A DNA stretch of 64,000 nt, taken from positions 1 through 64,000 of the IMG/VR virus record IMGVR_UViG_3300021440_000018. One strand, written 5' to 3'. Every line of letters starts with the position of its first letter. Positions within the stretch are counted from its first letter, which is position 1. Position numbers and translations under genes: made by a program. The notes under the pieces are model-generated. The model was not told the origin of the DNA and did not search any database. It saw nothing but the letters and a program-made list of their open reading frames with translations. Positions 17,160 through 24,864 of the stretch are shown here, in pieces. This DNA is from a virus.

Positions 17160-17231
17160 GGGTAATAGCCCTTTTCTGGAGAAATGACATTCTAGAGGAA
17201 GGATAAGACAATCCGGTGCAAAACACCAGAA

Positions 17232-18770
17232 CTACATCTCATTGACCATCGGGAGCACGACTCCACGAGGGCCGCTGGGAGACTTTGGCTTGGCCGGCGC
17301 GTCCGACTTGATCTTCTGATTCATCGTCGAACCGTCGTTCGAGGCCCCGTTGTAGCCGCTGCCAGCCGGCTGGGACCCCGTGTTGGGCCGGAACTGCGTC
17401 CCGGACAGCGGCTTGTACCCCGGAGGCGGCAAGTGGCCGGTCAGCTTGATGGATGCCTCCTCGTCGCTGATCAAGCCCAGGCTGAGTTGCTCCAGCACCC
17501 TGCTCTGCTTCATCGCGTAGAACGCCTCAAGCTCGTTCTCCGGGCGCAGATCGATCGCGTTGTAGGTGAACTCCACGTACACGTCGTGGCCCATCAGGCG
17601 CACACCCAGCGTCAGCACTTTGCTGAACATCTCATTGAGCTTGCCCCACACGCTGCCCTCCACGGACTTCATGAACAGAAGAACTTCCGCCGACGCCGTG
17701 TTGCTGGTACCCCCAGCGTGGCCCAGGATGGTGGGCAGGACCTTGGCACCCGCGGCGAGCTTGGCGTCGGCCAGGCCCTGCAGCACGGTGTACTCCTGGC
17801 TCAGGCTCGTGTTGCCGTGGTCCTGGATGTTGATCCCGAACAGGTCGAACACGACCAGGGCGTCCTCGGGCTCCAGACCGTTGATCTGGGCCTGGACCTG
17901 GTCGACGACCGAGGTCATGTACTCGTTGATCTTGGCCAGGTCCCCGGAAATGTCCTGGGGAACCGACTTCAGGAACTTGTCGTGGTCGATCGTCACGACC
18001 ATGCGCGGGTGGATCGCCTTCTTCACCACCCGACGGATGTCGTTCATGAAGTCGGCCGAGAACAGCACCGCCTGGATCGCCGGCTCGATCGGAGAGATCG
18101 GGTACGGCTCGGTCAAATCCGCGTCGAGCGTGACCATGAAGAAGGTCGGGATGTCCAGGTCGATGTACTGGCCCGACACGAACTGCTTGGGCACGATCTT
18201 GCGGGCGTCGCTGGACGGGAACAGGCGCACCTGCGTCGTCGAGATGGGCTGGATCTTCTCCGGCAAGCGCATCCGGTCGAGCACAAGCTCGCCACAGCAC
18301 GCCCCCTGCGTGATCAGGTCCTGCGCCCACACCTCCGACAGCGAGCGGATCGACAACCCATCGTCGTAGCCGATGCTGTAGTCGTTGAGCACGTTCATGC
18401 GCGTCAGGATCTGCTGCAGCGCCGCGGTTCCCTCCGGGTTGACGGTGCCATCGGGGTTGCGCGCCACCGCCGTGTACCCGCTGGTGATGCCCGTGCGGAT
18501 GTAGCTGACGACGGCCGCACTTAGGTCCGGGCTGGCGCGCCGGAAATCCCGGATCGTTTGCCGGCTGTCCGCGCTCGTACGGTATTCGAGGATGTCCTTG
18601 TTGGCCAGCAGCATGTCGCTGCGGATCAGCGGGGACTGCGTGCTGGGCTTGGCCGTCTTCAGGTACGACGGCAGGGTCTTCTGGCCCTTCTGGACCTTGG
18701 GGTCAGGCTGCGTGGGAAGATCCACCCCCGCCTGGCGACCCGTGAAGAATGACTTGAACCGCTCGAACAT
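17232..18770 (-). CDS. Portal protein
   Basis: 512 residues, directly downstream of the large terminase. It has portal-like features: an N-terminal basic segment, IRDFRRASPDLSAAVVSYIR, then a body with QVRLFPSSDARKI and the stem-region helix DIRRVVKKAIHPRMVVTIDH, then EVLLFMKSVEGSVWGKLNEM, close to the loop-stem consensus of HK97-type portals. A 70-residue Pro/Gly/Lys-rich tail (PPGYKPLSGTQF onward) is probably disordered. The length and synteny support the call. Confidence 0.85.
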   Translation of the reverse strand: MFERFKSFFTGRQAGVDLPTQPDPKVQKGQKTLPSYLKTAKPSTQSPLIRSDMLLANKDILEYRTSADSRQTIRDFRRASPDLSAAVVSYIRTGITSGYTAVARNPDGTVNPEGTAALQQILTRMNVLNDYSIGYDDGLSIRSLSEVWAQDLITQGACCGELVLDRMRLPEKIQPISTTQVRLFPSSDARKIVPKQFVSGQYIDLDIPTFFMVTLDADLTEPYPISPIEPAIQAVLFSADFMNDIRRVVKKAIHPRMVVTIDHDKFLKSVPQDISGDLAKINEYMTSVVDQVQAQINGLEPEDALVVFDLFGINIQDHGNTSLSQEYTVLQGLADAKLAAGAKVLPTILGHAGGTSNTASAEVLLFMKSVEGSVWGKLNEMFSKVLTLGVRLMGHDVYVEFTYNAIDLRPENELEAFYAMKQSRVLEQLSLGLISDEEASIKLTGHLPPPGYKPLSGTQFRPNTGSQPAGSGYNGASNDGSTMNQKIKSDAPAKPKSPSGPRGVVLPMVNEM

Positions 18771-18810
18771 CTAGACCCCCGGGGTGTGTGCCCGCCCTAC
18801 CGATATGACA

Positions 18811-18838
18811 AGGGCCAGGCCCTTTCGAGCCCGGCCCT
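18811..18838 (-). promoter_or_regulatory. Strong hairpin between terL and portal
   Basis: The stem pairs AGGGCC-GGGC with GCCT-GGCCCT around an 8-nt loop, with one G-U pair and no U-tract. It lies 40-70 nt before the portal start. It may stabilise the portal mRNA 5' end or attenuate transcription. Confidence 0.4.
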
Positions 18839-18872
18839 GCCACTTGACCCGAGGAGAACGATGAGCACGACA

Positions 18873-18888
18873 TGCTTCACGTGAAACA
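18873..18888. promoter_or_regulatory. parS-like ParB binding site
   Basis: The plus strand reads TGCTTCACGTGAAACA, which differs from the 16-bp chromosomal parS consensus TGTTTCACGTGAAACA at a single position. It lies in the 184-bp non-coding gap between terL and portal, one of the few gaps in the late operon. A site this close is very unlikely by chance in 64 kb. Host ParB could bind it and spread or tether phage DNA. No parA or parB gene is visible in the window. Confidence 0.7.
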
Positions 18889-18954
18889 CTCGGCCGCCAG
18901 GGGCGTAGTCTGGACCCGATACCGTATCTTCCCAGATTGCTGCCGATTCTACAA

Positions 18955-20640
18955 CTATGTCACTTTGTCCTTCAAGCGGAACTTCATGGGCATGCACACC
19001 GGAAGCTGGATCAAGCTGCGCCCCACCCCCTTGATGCGCGCTGCCACCCAGGCGTAGAGATGGGCGTGGTGGTAGTGATCCTCCCCGTCCGTCTTCTGCC
19101 ACGAATACTCCATCTCCTTGGAGTCGGCCTGGTACGTCTTCACCCGCTTCATGCTCATATGGTGCGAGATCACCAGGTCGTCCTCGTCGGAGGCGATCTG
19201 GCGCATGTGCCCCTCGCGGATGTAGTTCATGTAAGCGTCCAGGGCCCTGTTGCGGTTGATATTCACCTGCCGCACGAACTCCTGCCCCTTGTCCGCGACC
19301 TCTTCCTTGTCGATGACCGTGTGCGTCAGGATCGACCTCGTCCTCGTGTACACCGCGGCGTAGCAGTTGGGGTCCGCGTCCTGGATCGCCATCACCGTCT
19401 CGGCGTGGGGGGCTGAATCGATCACCGTGCACAACACCCGGTACTGCGCGCGGAGTTCAAAGTAGCGGGCCTTGGCGTTGCCCATTGGAACCTGCTCCTT
19501 GTGCACGACAAGGGCGTCCCCCCAGGCGTCGACCGCCCAGATGTTGAAGTGGTAGACGCTGCCCACGTCCACGCCCATGACGTAGGCGCAGCCCCCGGGC
19601 CTCTCCTCTTGCACGAACATGCCCTCGAAGTCGGCGCGGGTCAGCGTCGCCTCGCTATCCTCAGCCGGCAACCCCAGGTTGAAGTTGTCGAAGTCCTGCC
19701 TGCGGTTGTACTTCGTGCTGGCAAGCACCAGGTCGCTGACCGTAATGACCCGTGGCGCGTCGAACGGCGTGATCTGGATGCCGGCGCCCGTATAGTGCTC
19801 GTCGGGGTTCTCACAGACCCATTGGCGGTGCTCCGGCAGCAGCGAAGGCACGTCCCCGCACTTCGGGCACACCACCCTCGCCTCCTGCCACCGGATCCGC
19901 GTCAGCGCGTGCTTGTTGATGTCCTTCAGGTTGCCCAGGAAACCCGGAATCTCGACGTGCTTGTAGTAGTCGGGGGTGAACCAGTGGCCGCAGTGGTGGC
20001 ACCTGCACAGGTTCCAGTACCTCTTGCTCTCCTCGAACGACTTCGAGATTCCGAACCCGGGCAAGGTCGGGGTGCTCAACCTCGTGATCCGCTTCCACGG
20101 AGAGTGCGTCAAGCGGGAGAAATACTGCCCGAGCACCTCCTGGTCGCTGAAATCGACCTCGTCGTGGACCAAATGGTCGCACGGGATCGAGATCGGGGCG
20201 TTCGAGCTGGCCGCGCCCCGGATGTACAGGAAGCTGTCGCCGAACTGCTTGACCTCGTTGTTGTCGTTGGTGCGGTGGATCGCCTCGCGCATCACCTTCG
20301 AGCCCTGAATGACCGGGTCGATGCGCGTCTTCGTGAACGTGCCCGCGAACGCGGCCGTGGGCAGCGTGTAGGCCACCGTATAGGGGCGCAGGACGTTGAC
20401 CAGGGCAAGGGCCATGCGCGTGCTGGCCTCCGACAAGCCTACCTGCGAGCATTTGCGCACATCCACCTGCTGCGCCGTCTCGCTCAGCACCCGTTCCTGG
20501 AACTCGTGGGCGTCGTACGAGTACGGTTGGCCCGCGTAGGTGGTGTTTTCGGTCACCCACTTCGCAATCGAGGCAGCAGTGTGCTTTTTGAGGACCGCTG
20601 TACGCAGCCTCAAGAGGTGTTCACGGTAGATGGAGTCCAA
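18955..20640 (-). CDS. Terminase large subunit (GpA-like)
   Basis: 561 residues. The N-terminal ATPase contains KCSQVGLSEAST as an atypical P-loop (Walker A) and HLVHDEVDFSDQ as Walker B with the catalytic Glu. Two zinc-binding pairs occur at CHHCGHW and CPKCG (around residues 225-265). The nuclease half contains VMGVDVGSVYHFNIW and VIDSAPHAE, as in RNase H-like terminase nucleases, with a further DHYHHAHLYAW near the end. The motif set matches lambda GpA-type terminases, which cut at cos. The start overlaps the upstream 86-aa gene by 20 nt. Confidence 0.85.
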   Translation of the reverse strand: MDSIYREHLLRLRTAVLKKHTAASIAKWVTENTTYAGQPYSYDAHEFQERVLSETAQQVDVRKCSQVGLSEASTRMALALVNVLRPYTVAYTLPTAAFAGTFTKTRIDPVIQGSKVMREAIHRTNDNNEVKQFGDSFLYIRGAASSNAPISIPCDHLVHDEVDFSDQEVLGQYFSRLTHSPWKRITRLSTPTLPGFGISKSFEESKRYWNLCRCHHCGHWFTPDYYKHVEIPGFLGNLKDINKHALTRIRWQEARVVCPKCGDVPSLLPEHRQWVCENPDEHYTGAGIQITPFDAPRVITVSDLVLASTKYNRRQDFDNFNLGLPAEDSEATLTRADFEGMFVQEERPGGCAYVMGVDVGSVYHFNIWAVDAWGDALVVHKEQVPMGNAKARYFELRAQYRVLCTVIDSAPHAETVMAIQDADPNCYAAVYTRTRSILTHTVIDKEEVADKGQEFVRQVNINRNRALDAYMNYIREGHMRQIASDEDDLVISHHMSMKRVKTYQADSKEMEYSWQKTDGEDHYHHAHLYAWVAARIKGVGRSLIQLPVCMPMKFRLKDKVT

Positions 20641-20881
20641 AATTTACCCTGTCCAGCGGCCTCACTTTGATCACTTTTCCCTCTCGAAAGTGAGCCCAGA
20701 TGGCCAATTCGTCCTCCTGGGCCCCTGGCATGCCGATGACCAGGTACACAGGGCCGTCTTTTCGCGCCCGCAAAGCCATCGCCGAGCCCAGATATGACCA
20801 TTCATTAGGCTTCAGCGCGTTCACCTCGGCGAAAGCTCGCGCCCTCGCCCTGGTCGTCGCCGAAATCTGCACCTTATCCAT
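20621..20881 (-). CDS. Small protein upstream of terL
   Basis: 86 residues, no recognised domain. A helical start (ATTRARARAFAEVNAL) is followed by beta strands with GPVYLVIGMPGA and EDELAIWAHFREGKVIKVRP. The gene overlaps the small-terminase candidate by 8 nt at its start and terL by 20 nt at its end, so it is co-translated with the packaging genes and may take part in packaging. Confidence 0.6.
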   Translation of the reverse strand: MDKVQISATTRARARAFAEVNALKPNEWSYLGSAMALRARKDGPVYLVIGMPGAQEDELAIWAHFREGKVIKVRPLDRVNFGLHLP

Positions 20882-21296
20882 CGCCGTTACCCAGCAGTTT
20901 TTCGTATTCTGTCAAAAAGGCGGCTGCACTTTCCTCCGGGAGCTTCGACAGCACCCGAATCAGCAGGTTTTCCACGTTCTTGAACCTCTCGGCCGTGTAG
21001 ACGCCCATCTGCATCTCCGCGAGCTTGTTCAAGCTGCTCGCTACTGCGTTCGCCACCTGCGCGCGCTGGTTCACGGGCACATCGCCGTCGTCGATCACGT
21101 CTTTTTGCAGCGTCCTGATGGTGTGGAACTGCAGAAGTAGCTCCTCCTCCAGGTTGATCTTGGACAACTCCAGCGCCGGCAACTGCTGCGTGATCTCGTC
21201 GCGGTACTTGATCAGCAGATCCGTCGGCAGCGAGGACCAATTGAAGGGGGCCGCGGCCCCCTTACCGATTTTTTGGACCTGTTTCTCGTCGAACAT
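20874..21296 (-). CDS. Small-terminase candidate or terminase accessory protein
   Basis: The start is placed at ATG 21296 (MFDEKQVQKIGKG) because the upstream frame is the shadow of the preceding gene. 140 residues, almost entirely helical, with SLPTDLLIKYRDEITQQLPA, then EEELLLQFHTIRTLQKDV and a C-terminal coiled-coil. It has no obvious HTH. Comparable helical proteins occur next to terL in other phages and are often labelled terminase small subunit. The label is by position. The gene overlaps the upstream HTH gene by 35 nt. Confidence 0.5.
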   Translation of the reverse strand: MFDEKQVQKIGKGAAAPFNWSSLPTDLLIKYRDEITQQLPALELSKINLEEELLLQFHTIRTLQKDVIDDGDVPVNQRAQVANAVASSLNKLAEMQMGVYTAERFKNVENLLIRVLSKLPEESAAAFLTEYEKLLGNGDG

Positions 21297-21918
21297 AGAC
21301 TCTGCCTCTGTATTTGGGTTTGGCCAGGACGCGGGCGACGGCCTCGGCGTGGGCGGTCCTTTCGCCGCGGGCGATGGACTCCAAAGCTCGTAGCTTATCA
21401 AGCTCCAGCCGCTCTGCCTCGGCGATCTCGTTGGCCATCCGGGTCCGATTGCGCTGGCTGACCTTTTTCAGGTCCTTCCACGGCATGTTGAAGTGCTTTT
21501 CAAGCAGCTTGGTGATCCAGCGACGGACCTGGCGTGGGTGCAGTCCTGTGCCGGCGGCGGCGTCTTCGAGGGTGACGCGGCCCTCGATGTAGCCGAGGGC
21601 CCAGGCTTTGTGCATCTCCCACTTGATGGCAGTTTCCTGGCGCTTGACGATGTACGTCTTGACGGGTCTCTGCGCGTGCCATGACTCCTGCAACCTATTC
21701 AGCGCTCTCGGACTGATTCCTAGCCTCGCTGAGGCATCACTTCTTGTGATTTGGTCAGTCTTCAGTAGGTCCAGTACCTCGAAGAGGAGTTCCAGTCGGC
21801 GGCCCCATACAGTGATCCGGTGCCGCATGGACTCTGGTGTGAGCCCGATGATTTCTGCTGCTTGCTCTACCGATAGTGTGTTGTCTCTTAGGCCGATGAA
21901 GATGTCTGTAAAGGTCAT
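21262..21918 (-). CDS. DNA-binding protein with three helix-turn-helix units
   Basis: 218 residues. Three HTH-like segments recur at regular spacing: LSVEQAAEIIGLTPESMRHR, ITRSDASARLGISPRALNRL and VTLEDAAAGTGLHPRQVRRW. The C-terminal part is strongly charged and helical, with a basic end (KPKYRGRVYVRRETG). It could be the DNA-recognition component of packaging (small terminase) or a late-operon regulator. Which of these it is cannot be told from sequence alone. Confidence 0.6.
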   Translation of the reverse strand: MTFTDIFIGLRDNTLSVEQAAEIIGLTPESMRHRITVWGRRLELLFEVLDLLKTDQITRSDASARLGISPRALNRLQESWHAQRPVKTYIVKRQETAIKWEMHKAWALGYIEGRVTLEDAAAGTGLHPRQVRRWITKLLEKHFNMPWKDLKKVSQRNRTRMANEIAEAERLELDKLRALESIARGERTAHAEAVARVLAKPKYRGRVYVRRETGPKNR

Positions 21919-21949
21919 GTGTGCCTTAGTGTGAGTGGTGTGTGGTGTG

Positions 21950-22255
21950 TCAGTATTTCTTCAAGTAAGCCTCCAGTGCTCTGCTTAGGACAATGTCCAT
22001 GGGGATCTTGTTGTGTTCAGCGAGTTCTCTAAGAGCTTTCAGGGTCTCGGGGTCACCTTTGATGGTGATCCGAGTCTCTTCCTCTTTTTTAGGGTTGGCA
22101 ATTGTGTTGCTATGTGCCCGTAAGGCCATCCCTAGAACGTCGGGGCGCTGCCTGGCCATCAGGATGGCGATCTTAGCGAGCTTGGCCTTGGGGACGGGCC
22201 CTTCGAGGCTGTCGCTGAGGCTTTTCGGTACCCGAAGGGAGAGTCGTGTGTCCAT
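21950..22255 (-). CDS. Ribbon-helix-helix-like regulator
   Basis: The start is placed at ATG 22255 because the preceding promoter predicts transcript start at about 22257, making the mRNA leaderless. An ATG at 22273 lies inside the promoter -10 region. The 101-residue product begins with TRLSLRVPKSL, a beta strand plus helix of RHH type, and ends with TRITIKGDPETLKALRELAE and a second helix DIVLSRALEAYLKK, a good RHH unit. It may autoregulate the late operon (inference). Confidence 0.6.
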   Translation of the reverse strand: MDTRLSLRVPKSLSDSLEGPVPKAKLAKIAILMARQRPDVLGMALRAHSNTIANPKKEEETRITIKGDPETLKALRELAEHNKIPMDIVLSRALEAYLKKY

Positions 22256-22264
22256 GGTGAGTGC

Positions 22265-22294
22265 ATTATGCATTCAAAAGTTGGGGGATGTGAA
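22265..22294 (-). promoter_or_regulatory. Sigma70-type promoter for the late operon
   Basis: On the minus strand TTCACA (5 of 6 match to TTGACA) is followed after 18 nt by CATAAT (5 of 6 to TATAAT). The predicted start is near 22257, next to the first gene of the leftward operon. Confidence 0.6.
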
Positions 22295-22378
22295 ATTTTT
22301 TTCTTGTGGGGGTGGTTGCCCCCGCCGCCGCCCAGGCCGACGGAAACCTACCCCGTCAACGATCGATGTGCATAGCCC

Positions 22379-22772
22379 CCCATTGCCGACGATGCCCCCT
22401 CCCCCCGCAACGCGAGTGGCGCGAGTGGCGCGCGTGGCGCGCATGCGCTGGCATCAGCGGCGCGCCCTCGCCCTCGCCCTCGCCCTCGCCCTCGCCCTCG
22501 CCCTCGCCCTCGCCCTCGCCCATGCGCGCGGGAGTGCGTGCGATGACATCAGCGGCGCCCCCTAGCAGTAGCGGCGGCATGGGCGAGGGCATGGGCATGG
22601 GCGAGGGCAGGGGCGAGGGCAGGGGCGAGGGCATGGGCGAGGGCATGGGCGAGGGCATGGGCGAGGGCATGGGCGAGGGCATGGGCGAGGGCATCGTCGG
22701 CGCCACTAGTGGGGCACTGCGGCGCCGACAATGCCCACAATGTGCTAGGGGTCTTTGTTGCGGCGCCGCAAC
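22379..22772. repeat. Low-complexity inverted repeats in the divergent control region
   Basis: No gene is supported in 22256-22902. It holds nine copies of GCCCTC (22464-22517) and about nine 12-mers ATGGGCGAGGGC (22579-22692), largely the reverse complement of the first array. An imperfect inverted pair lies at 22691-22704/22721-22734 (13 of 14) and a perfect 16-bp palindrome GTTGCGGCGCCGCAAC at 22757-22772. GAGTGGCGC repeats lie at 22408-22436. The arrays could extrude as a giant hairpin or bind a protein cooperatively. Confidence 0.75.
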
Positions 22773-22902
22773 GCGGGCGGTTAGCGCCTAGGGAAAACCC
22801 CTATGTAATGAGTGCCATGTATAGTCGATACTGCATGCAGGTGGCGCCGAGTGGTACCACTGCTAACCGCGCCGACAACGGCGCATCATTGGAGTACCTG
22901 AA

Positions 22903-23547
22903 ATGTCGAACCGTACAACAGTCAACGCACTGGCCGACGCACTGCAAGGGCTAGCGGGGAACATTGAATGCCACGTTTCCACAGTGGCCCATGAAATGCA
23001 CTGCGCTATCGCTCTCATCGTGCGGCATGGCACAAATAACCCCCTCGTTTTGGCAGCATCCCGCATTGGTGAACTGCGCAAGGGCAGAAGGGGGGATGCA
23101 GTGCGCGCGGCATTCTCGGCCGCACTCGGCGCGGTCCCCATGCTGCACTACGCGGGCGGCATCGTGACGGATACGCGCGAAAAGGGGCAACGCCGAGGAA
23201 CCGACGCGCAGGCGGCCGAGGCGGCCGAGGCGGCCGAGGCGGCATTTGTGCTTGCCTTCGCAGAATCCTACAGCGCGCCGCGCGACGTGCGCGCCAAGGG
23301 CGACCCGGTGGCGCGCGCCTTCGATGTGATCGCGGCATTGTCGGATGATGAGTTGCGCGCTGCACTGGTGGCGCGCATCGATGCCGCCGACCGGATCGCG
23401 CGGGAATGCGGGAAAGCCCGTGCAGAGCTCGCAGCGCGCAAGGTTGCCAGCACTGCGCCGCGCCGCATCGTGCGCGCCACGCCGGCCGCCACGCCGGCCG
23501 CCACGCCGGCCGCGATCGAACCCGCGCCGATCGCGCTCGCAGCGTAA
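22903..23547 (+). CDS. Ala/Arg-rich protein of unknown function
   Basis: 214 residues; a GGAG Shine-Dalgarno sequence lies 8 nt upstream of the ATG. N-terminal helices (VNALADALQGLAGNIECHVS) are followed by three AEA triplets encoded by a short DNA repeat, a helical core (VARAFDVIAALSDDELRAAL) and a C-terminal tail with three ATPA repeats. No domain is recognised. It is the only plausible gene in the 2.7-kb control region. It is bracketed by imperfect inverted sequences of GGGAAAACCCC type at 22795 and 23706 and has GCGC-rich composition unlike the other genes, so it may be a separately acquired unit. Confidence 0.55.
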   Translation: MSNRTTVNALADALQGLAGNIECHVSTVAHEMHCAIALIVRHGTNNPLVLAASRIGELRKGRRGDAVRAAFSAALGAVPMLHYAGGIVTDTREKGQRRGTDAQAAEAAEAAEAAFVLAFAESYSAPRDVRAKGDPVARAFDVIAALSDDELRAALVARIDAADRIARECGKARAELAARKVASTAPRRIVRATPAATPAATPAAIEPAPIALAA

Positions 23548-23555
23548 CGCGAGGG

Positions 23556-23639
23556 GGGCACGCCGGCCGCATGGTCGGCGTGCCCTAGGGCATGCGCTAC
23601 CGCATGCCCTAGGGCTGCGGCATGGTCCAGCCATGCCGC
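23556..23639. repeat. Cluster of three hairpins, two mutually exclusive
   Basis: Three inverted repeats follow the 214-aa gene: 23556-23565 with 23576-23585 (10 bp), 23582-23596 with 23601-23615 (15 bp, perfect, CTAC loop) and 23617-23625 with 23631-23639 (9 bp). The first and second share four bases, so only one can form at a time in one strand. There is no U-tract, so they are not ordinary terminators. Confidence 0.75.
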
Positions 23640-24374
23640 CCCCTTGCGGGCTATCGCACGCCATACCGCGCGCCGTAGCATCCGCCAAAGGTCGATCTTT
23701 CAAAACCTAGGGGTTTCCCGTTGCCACGTGGCGCCACCATGCGCGCCGCACGGGATACCCGCGTGCACGTCTAACGGGCTTTCGGCGCCAGCATCCGCGC
23801 CAGCCTACCGCATTGCATCCCGCTACCATCCGCGCCACCCGGCCGGGTAATGGTAGCGCTCGCATGTGGTTTGCAGAGTAATCGATTCGTGCATGTGCCC
23901 CCCTAGGTCATCCAATGGTTTGCCGACGTAGTGATAGCGCTACCATCGGCAACGATTCGACCGGATGGCATTAACGGTTGCCATTCGTCAAACCCTACCC
24001 TTTCCCCTCTCAGTGGTCCCGGATGCCATAGGCTACCGCGGCCCTTGCCCATGTCGTTGATCCGACCTTTGTACCAGGCCGGAGCGCTGGAAGTTATGAC
24101 CCCAGTAGCAGGCACAGAAAAACCGAGCCCCGCATGGACCCCGCGAATTCCCCCCGTATCGTTACCCGGATGCCCCGCTGAGGTTCGGGGAAGTAGCCGG
24201 CGCGACCCGGTCGAATCGTCAGAATCCCCCCGCCCAGGCCCACGCTAAAGCCCACACTCGTGGCCAAGCCCACAAACCCCATTCGGGCTCGACCTGGCGG
24301 GCGGTCAGCGCACGGTGAAACATGGATACGCCTACCCGCTGCTCGAAAACGTGCACCAGCCCCCTGCATGGGGG
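23640..24374. other. Non-coding stretch with scattered inverted repeats
   Basis: I find no supported gene here. Perfect inverted pairs include GCTACCAT/ATGGTAGC bracketing the palindrome ACCCGGCCGGGT (near 23821-23858), and ATGGTAGCGCT near 23850 facing AGCGCTACCAT near 23936. The hairpin AGCCCCC-TGCAT-GGGGGCT lies at about 24358-24376. Confidence 0.6.
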
Positions 24375-24430
24375 CTACCTCAAGCCCGCCGAATCGGCCA
24401 CTTGGCCGGATTAACACGGTCTTGAGGTAG
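24375..24430. repeat. Long stem-loop beside the iterons
   Basis: CTACCTCAAG (24375-24384) pairs with CTTGAGGTAG (24421-24430), with an inner stem AATCGGCCA/TGGCCGGATT. It directly abuts the first iteron array. Confidence 0.7.
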
Positions 24431-24510
24431 GGCCCACACTGTCACCTTTTGGCCCACACTGTCACCTTTTGGCCCACACTGTCACCCTTTGGGACACAGT
24501 GTCACCCTAC
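24431..24510 (+). repeat. Iteron array 1: four 20-bp tandem repeats
   Basis: Three near-identical copies of GGCCCACACTGTCACCTTTT are followed by a fourth variant GGGACACAGTGTCACCCTAC, in exact 20-bp phase, about two helical turns. This is typical of a DNA-binding array in a replication origin, a centromere or operators. Confidence 0.85.
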
Positions 24511-24554
24511 TTTCGGCCATTTTCTGTCCGAAAATGTCAGCTTTGCAAGTGCTC

Positions 24555-24742
24555 CGACGAACAATCAAGCACTTAGCACATCCTCTCGAACTTCCTTACA
24601 AAAAACCCAAAAGGGTCGTACGAGAAGCACTTTTACGAAAAAAATTTCATGAAGTGAAAACGAAATTCCCGTTAGGTACCCCCCTTTCGGACTTTTCGCT
24701 AACTTTTTCGAGAGGATGTCCTAAGTGCTTGATTCTTCGTCG
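24555..24742. repeat. 36-bp inverted repeat around a 116-bp AT-rich core
   Basis: Arms 24555-24590 and 24707-24742 match at 34 of 36 positions. The core and flanks are AT-rich compared with the rest of the window. A smaller perfect hairpin CATTTTC/GAAAATG lies just to the left at 24518-24536. The inner part retains weaker pairing. It could be a DNA-unwinding element with flanking protein sites, or a relic of a miniature inverted-repeat element. No transposase or target duplication is visible. Confidence 0.8.
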
Positions 24743-24781
24743 CCAACCCCCCAACTGCCCAAAAATTAAGCAGTTTTCAGG

Positions 24782-24841
24782 GGCCCACACTGTCCCAAAG
24801 TGGGCCAATGTGTCCCACTTTGGGACACAGTGTCCCCCTCC
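24782..24841 (+). repeat. Iteron array 2: three 20-bp repeats
   Basis: Three 20-bp units of the same family (GGCCCACACTGTCCCAAAGT, GGGCCAATGTGTCCCACTTT, GGGACACAGTGTCCCCCTCC) lie on the far side of the inverted repeat, in 20-bp phase. Together with array 1 they bracket the AT-rich core. Confidence 0.8.
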
Positions 24842-24864
24842 CCGACCCAAAATCCGCCGATTTT

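Noticed and set aside
22464-22692. CRISPR-like repeat array
   Set aside because: Repeats are 6 and 12 bp with no unique spacers and are reverse complements of each other.
24555-24742. Insertion sequence with terminal inverted repeats
   Set aside because: The 116-bp core encodes no transposase and no flanking target duplication is seen. A MITE relic cannot be excluded.
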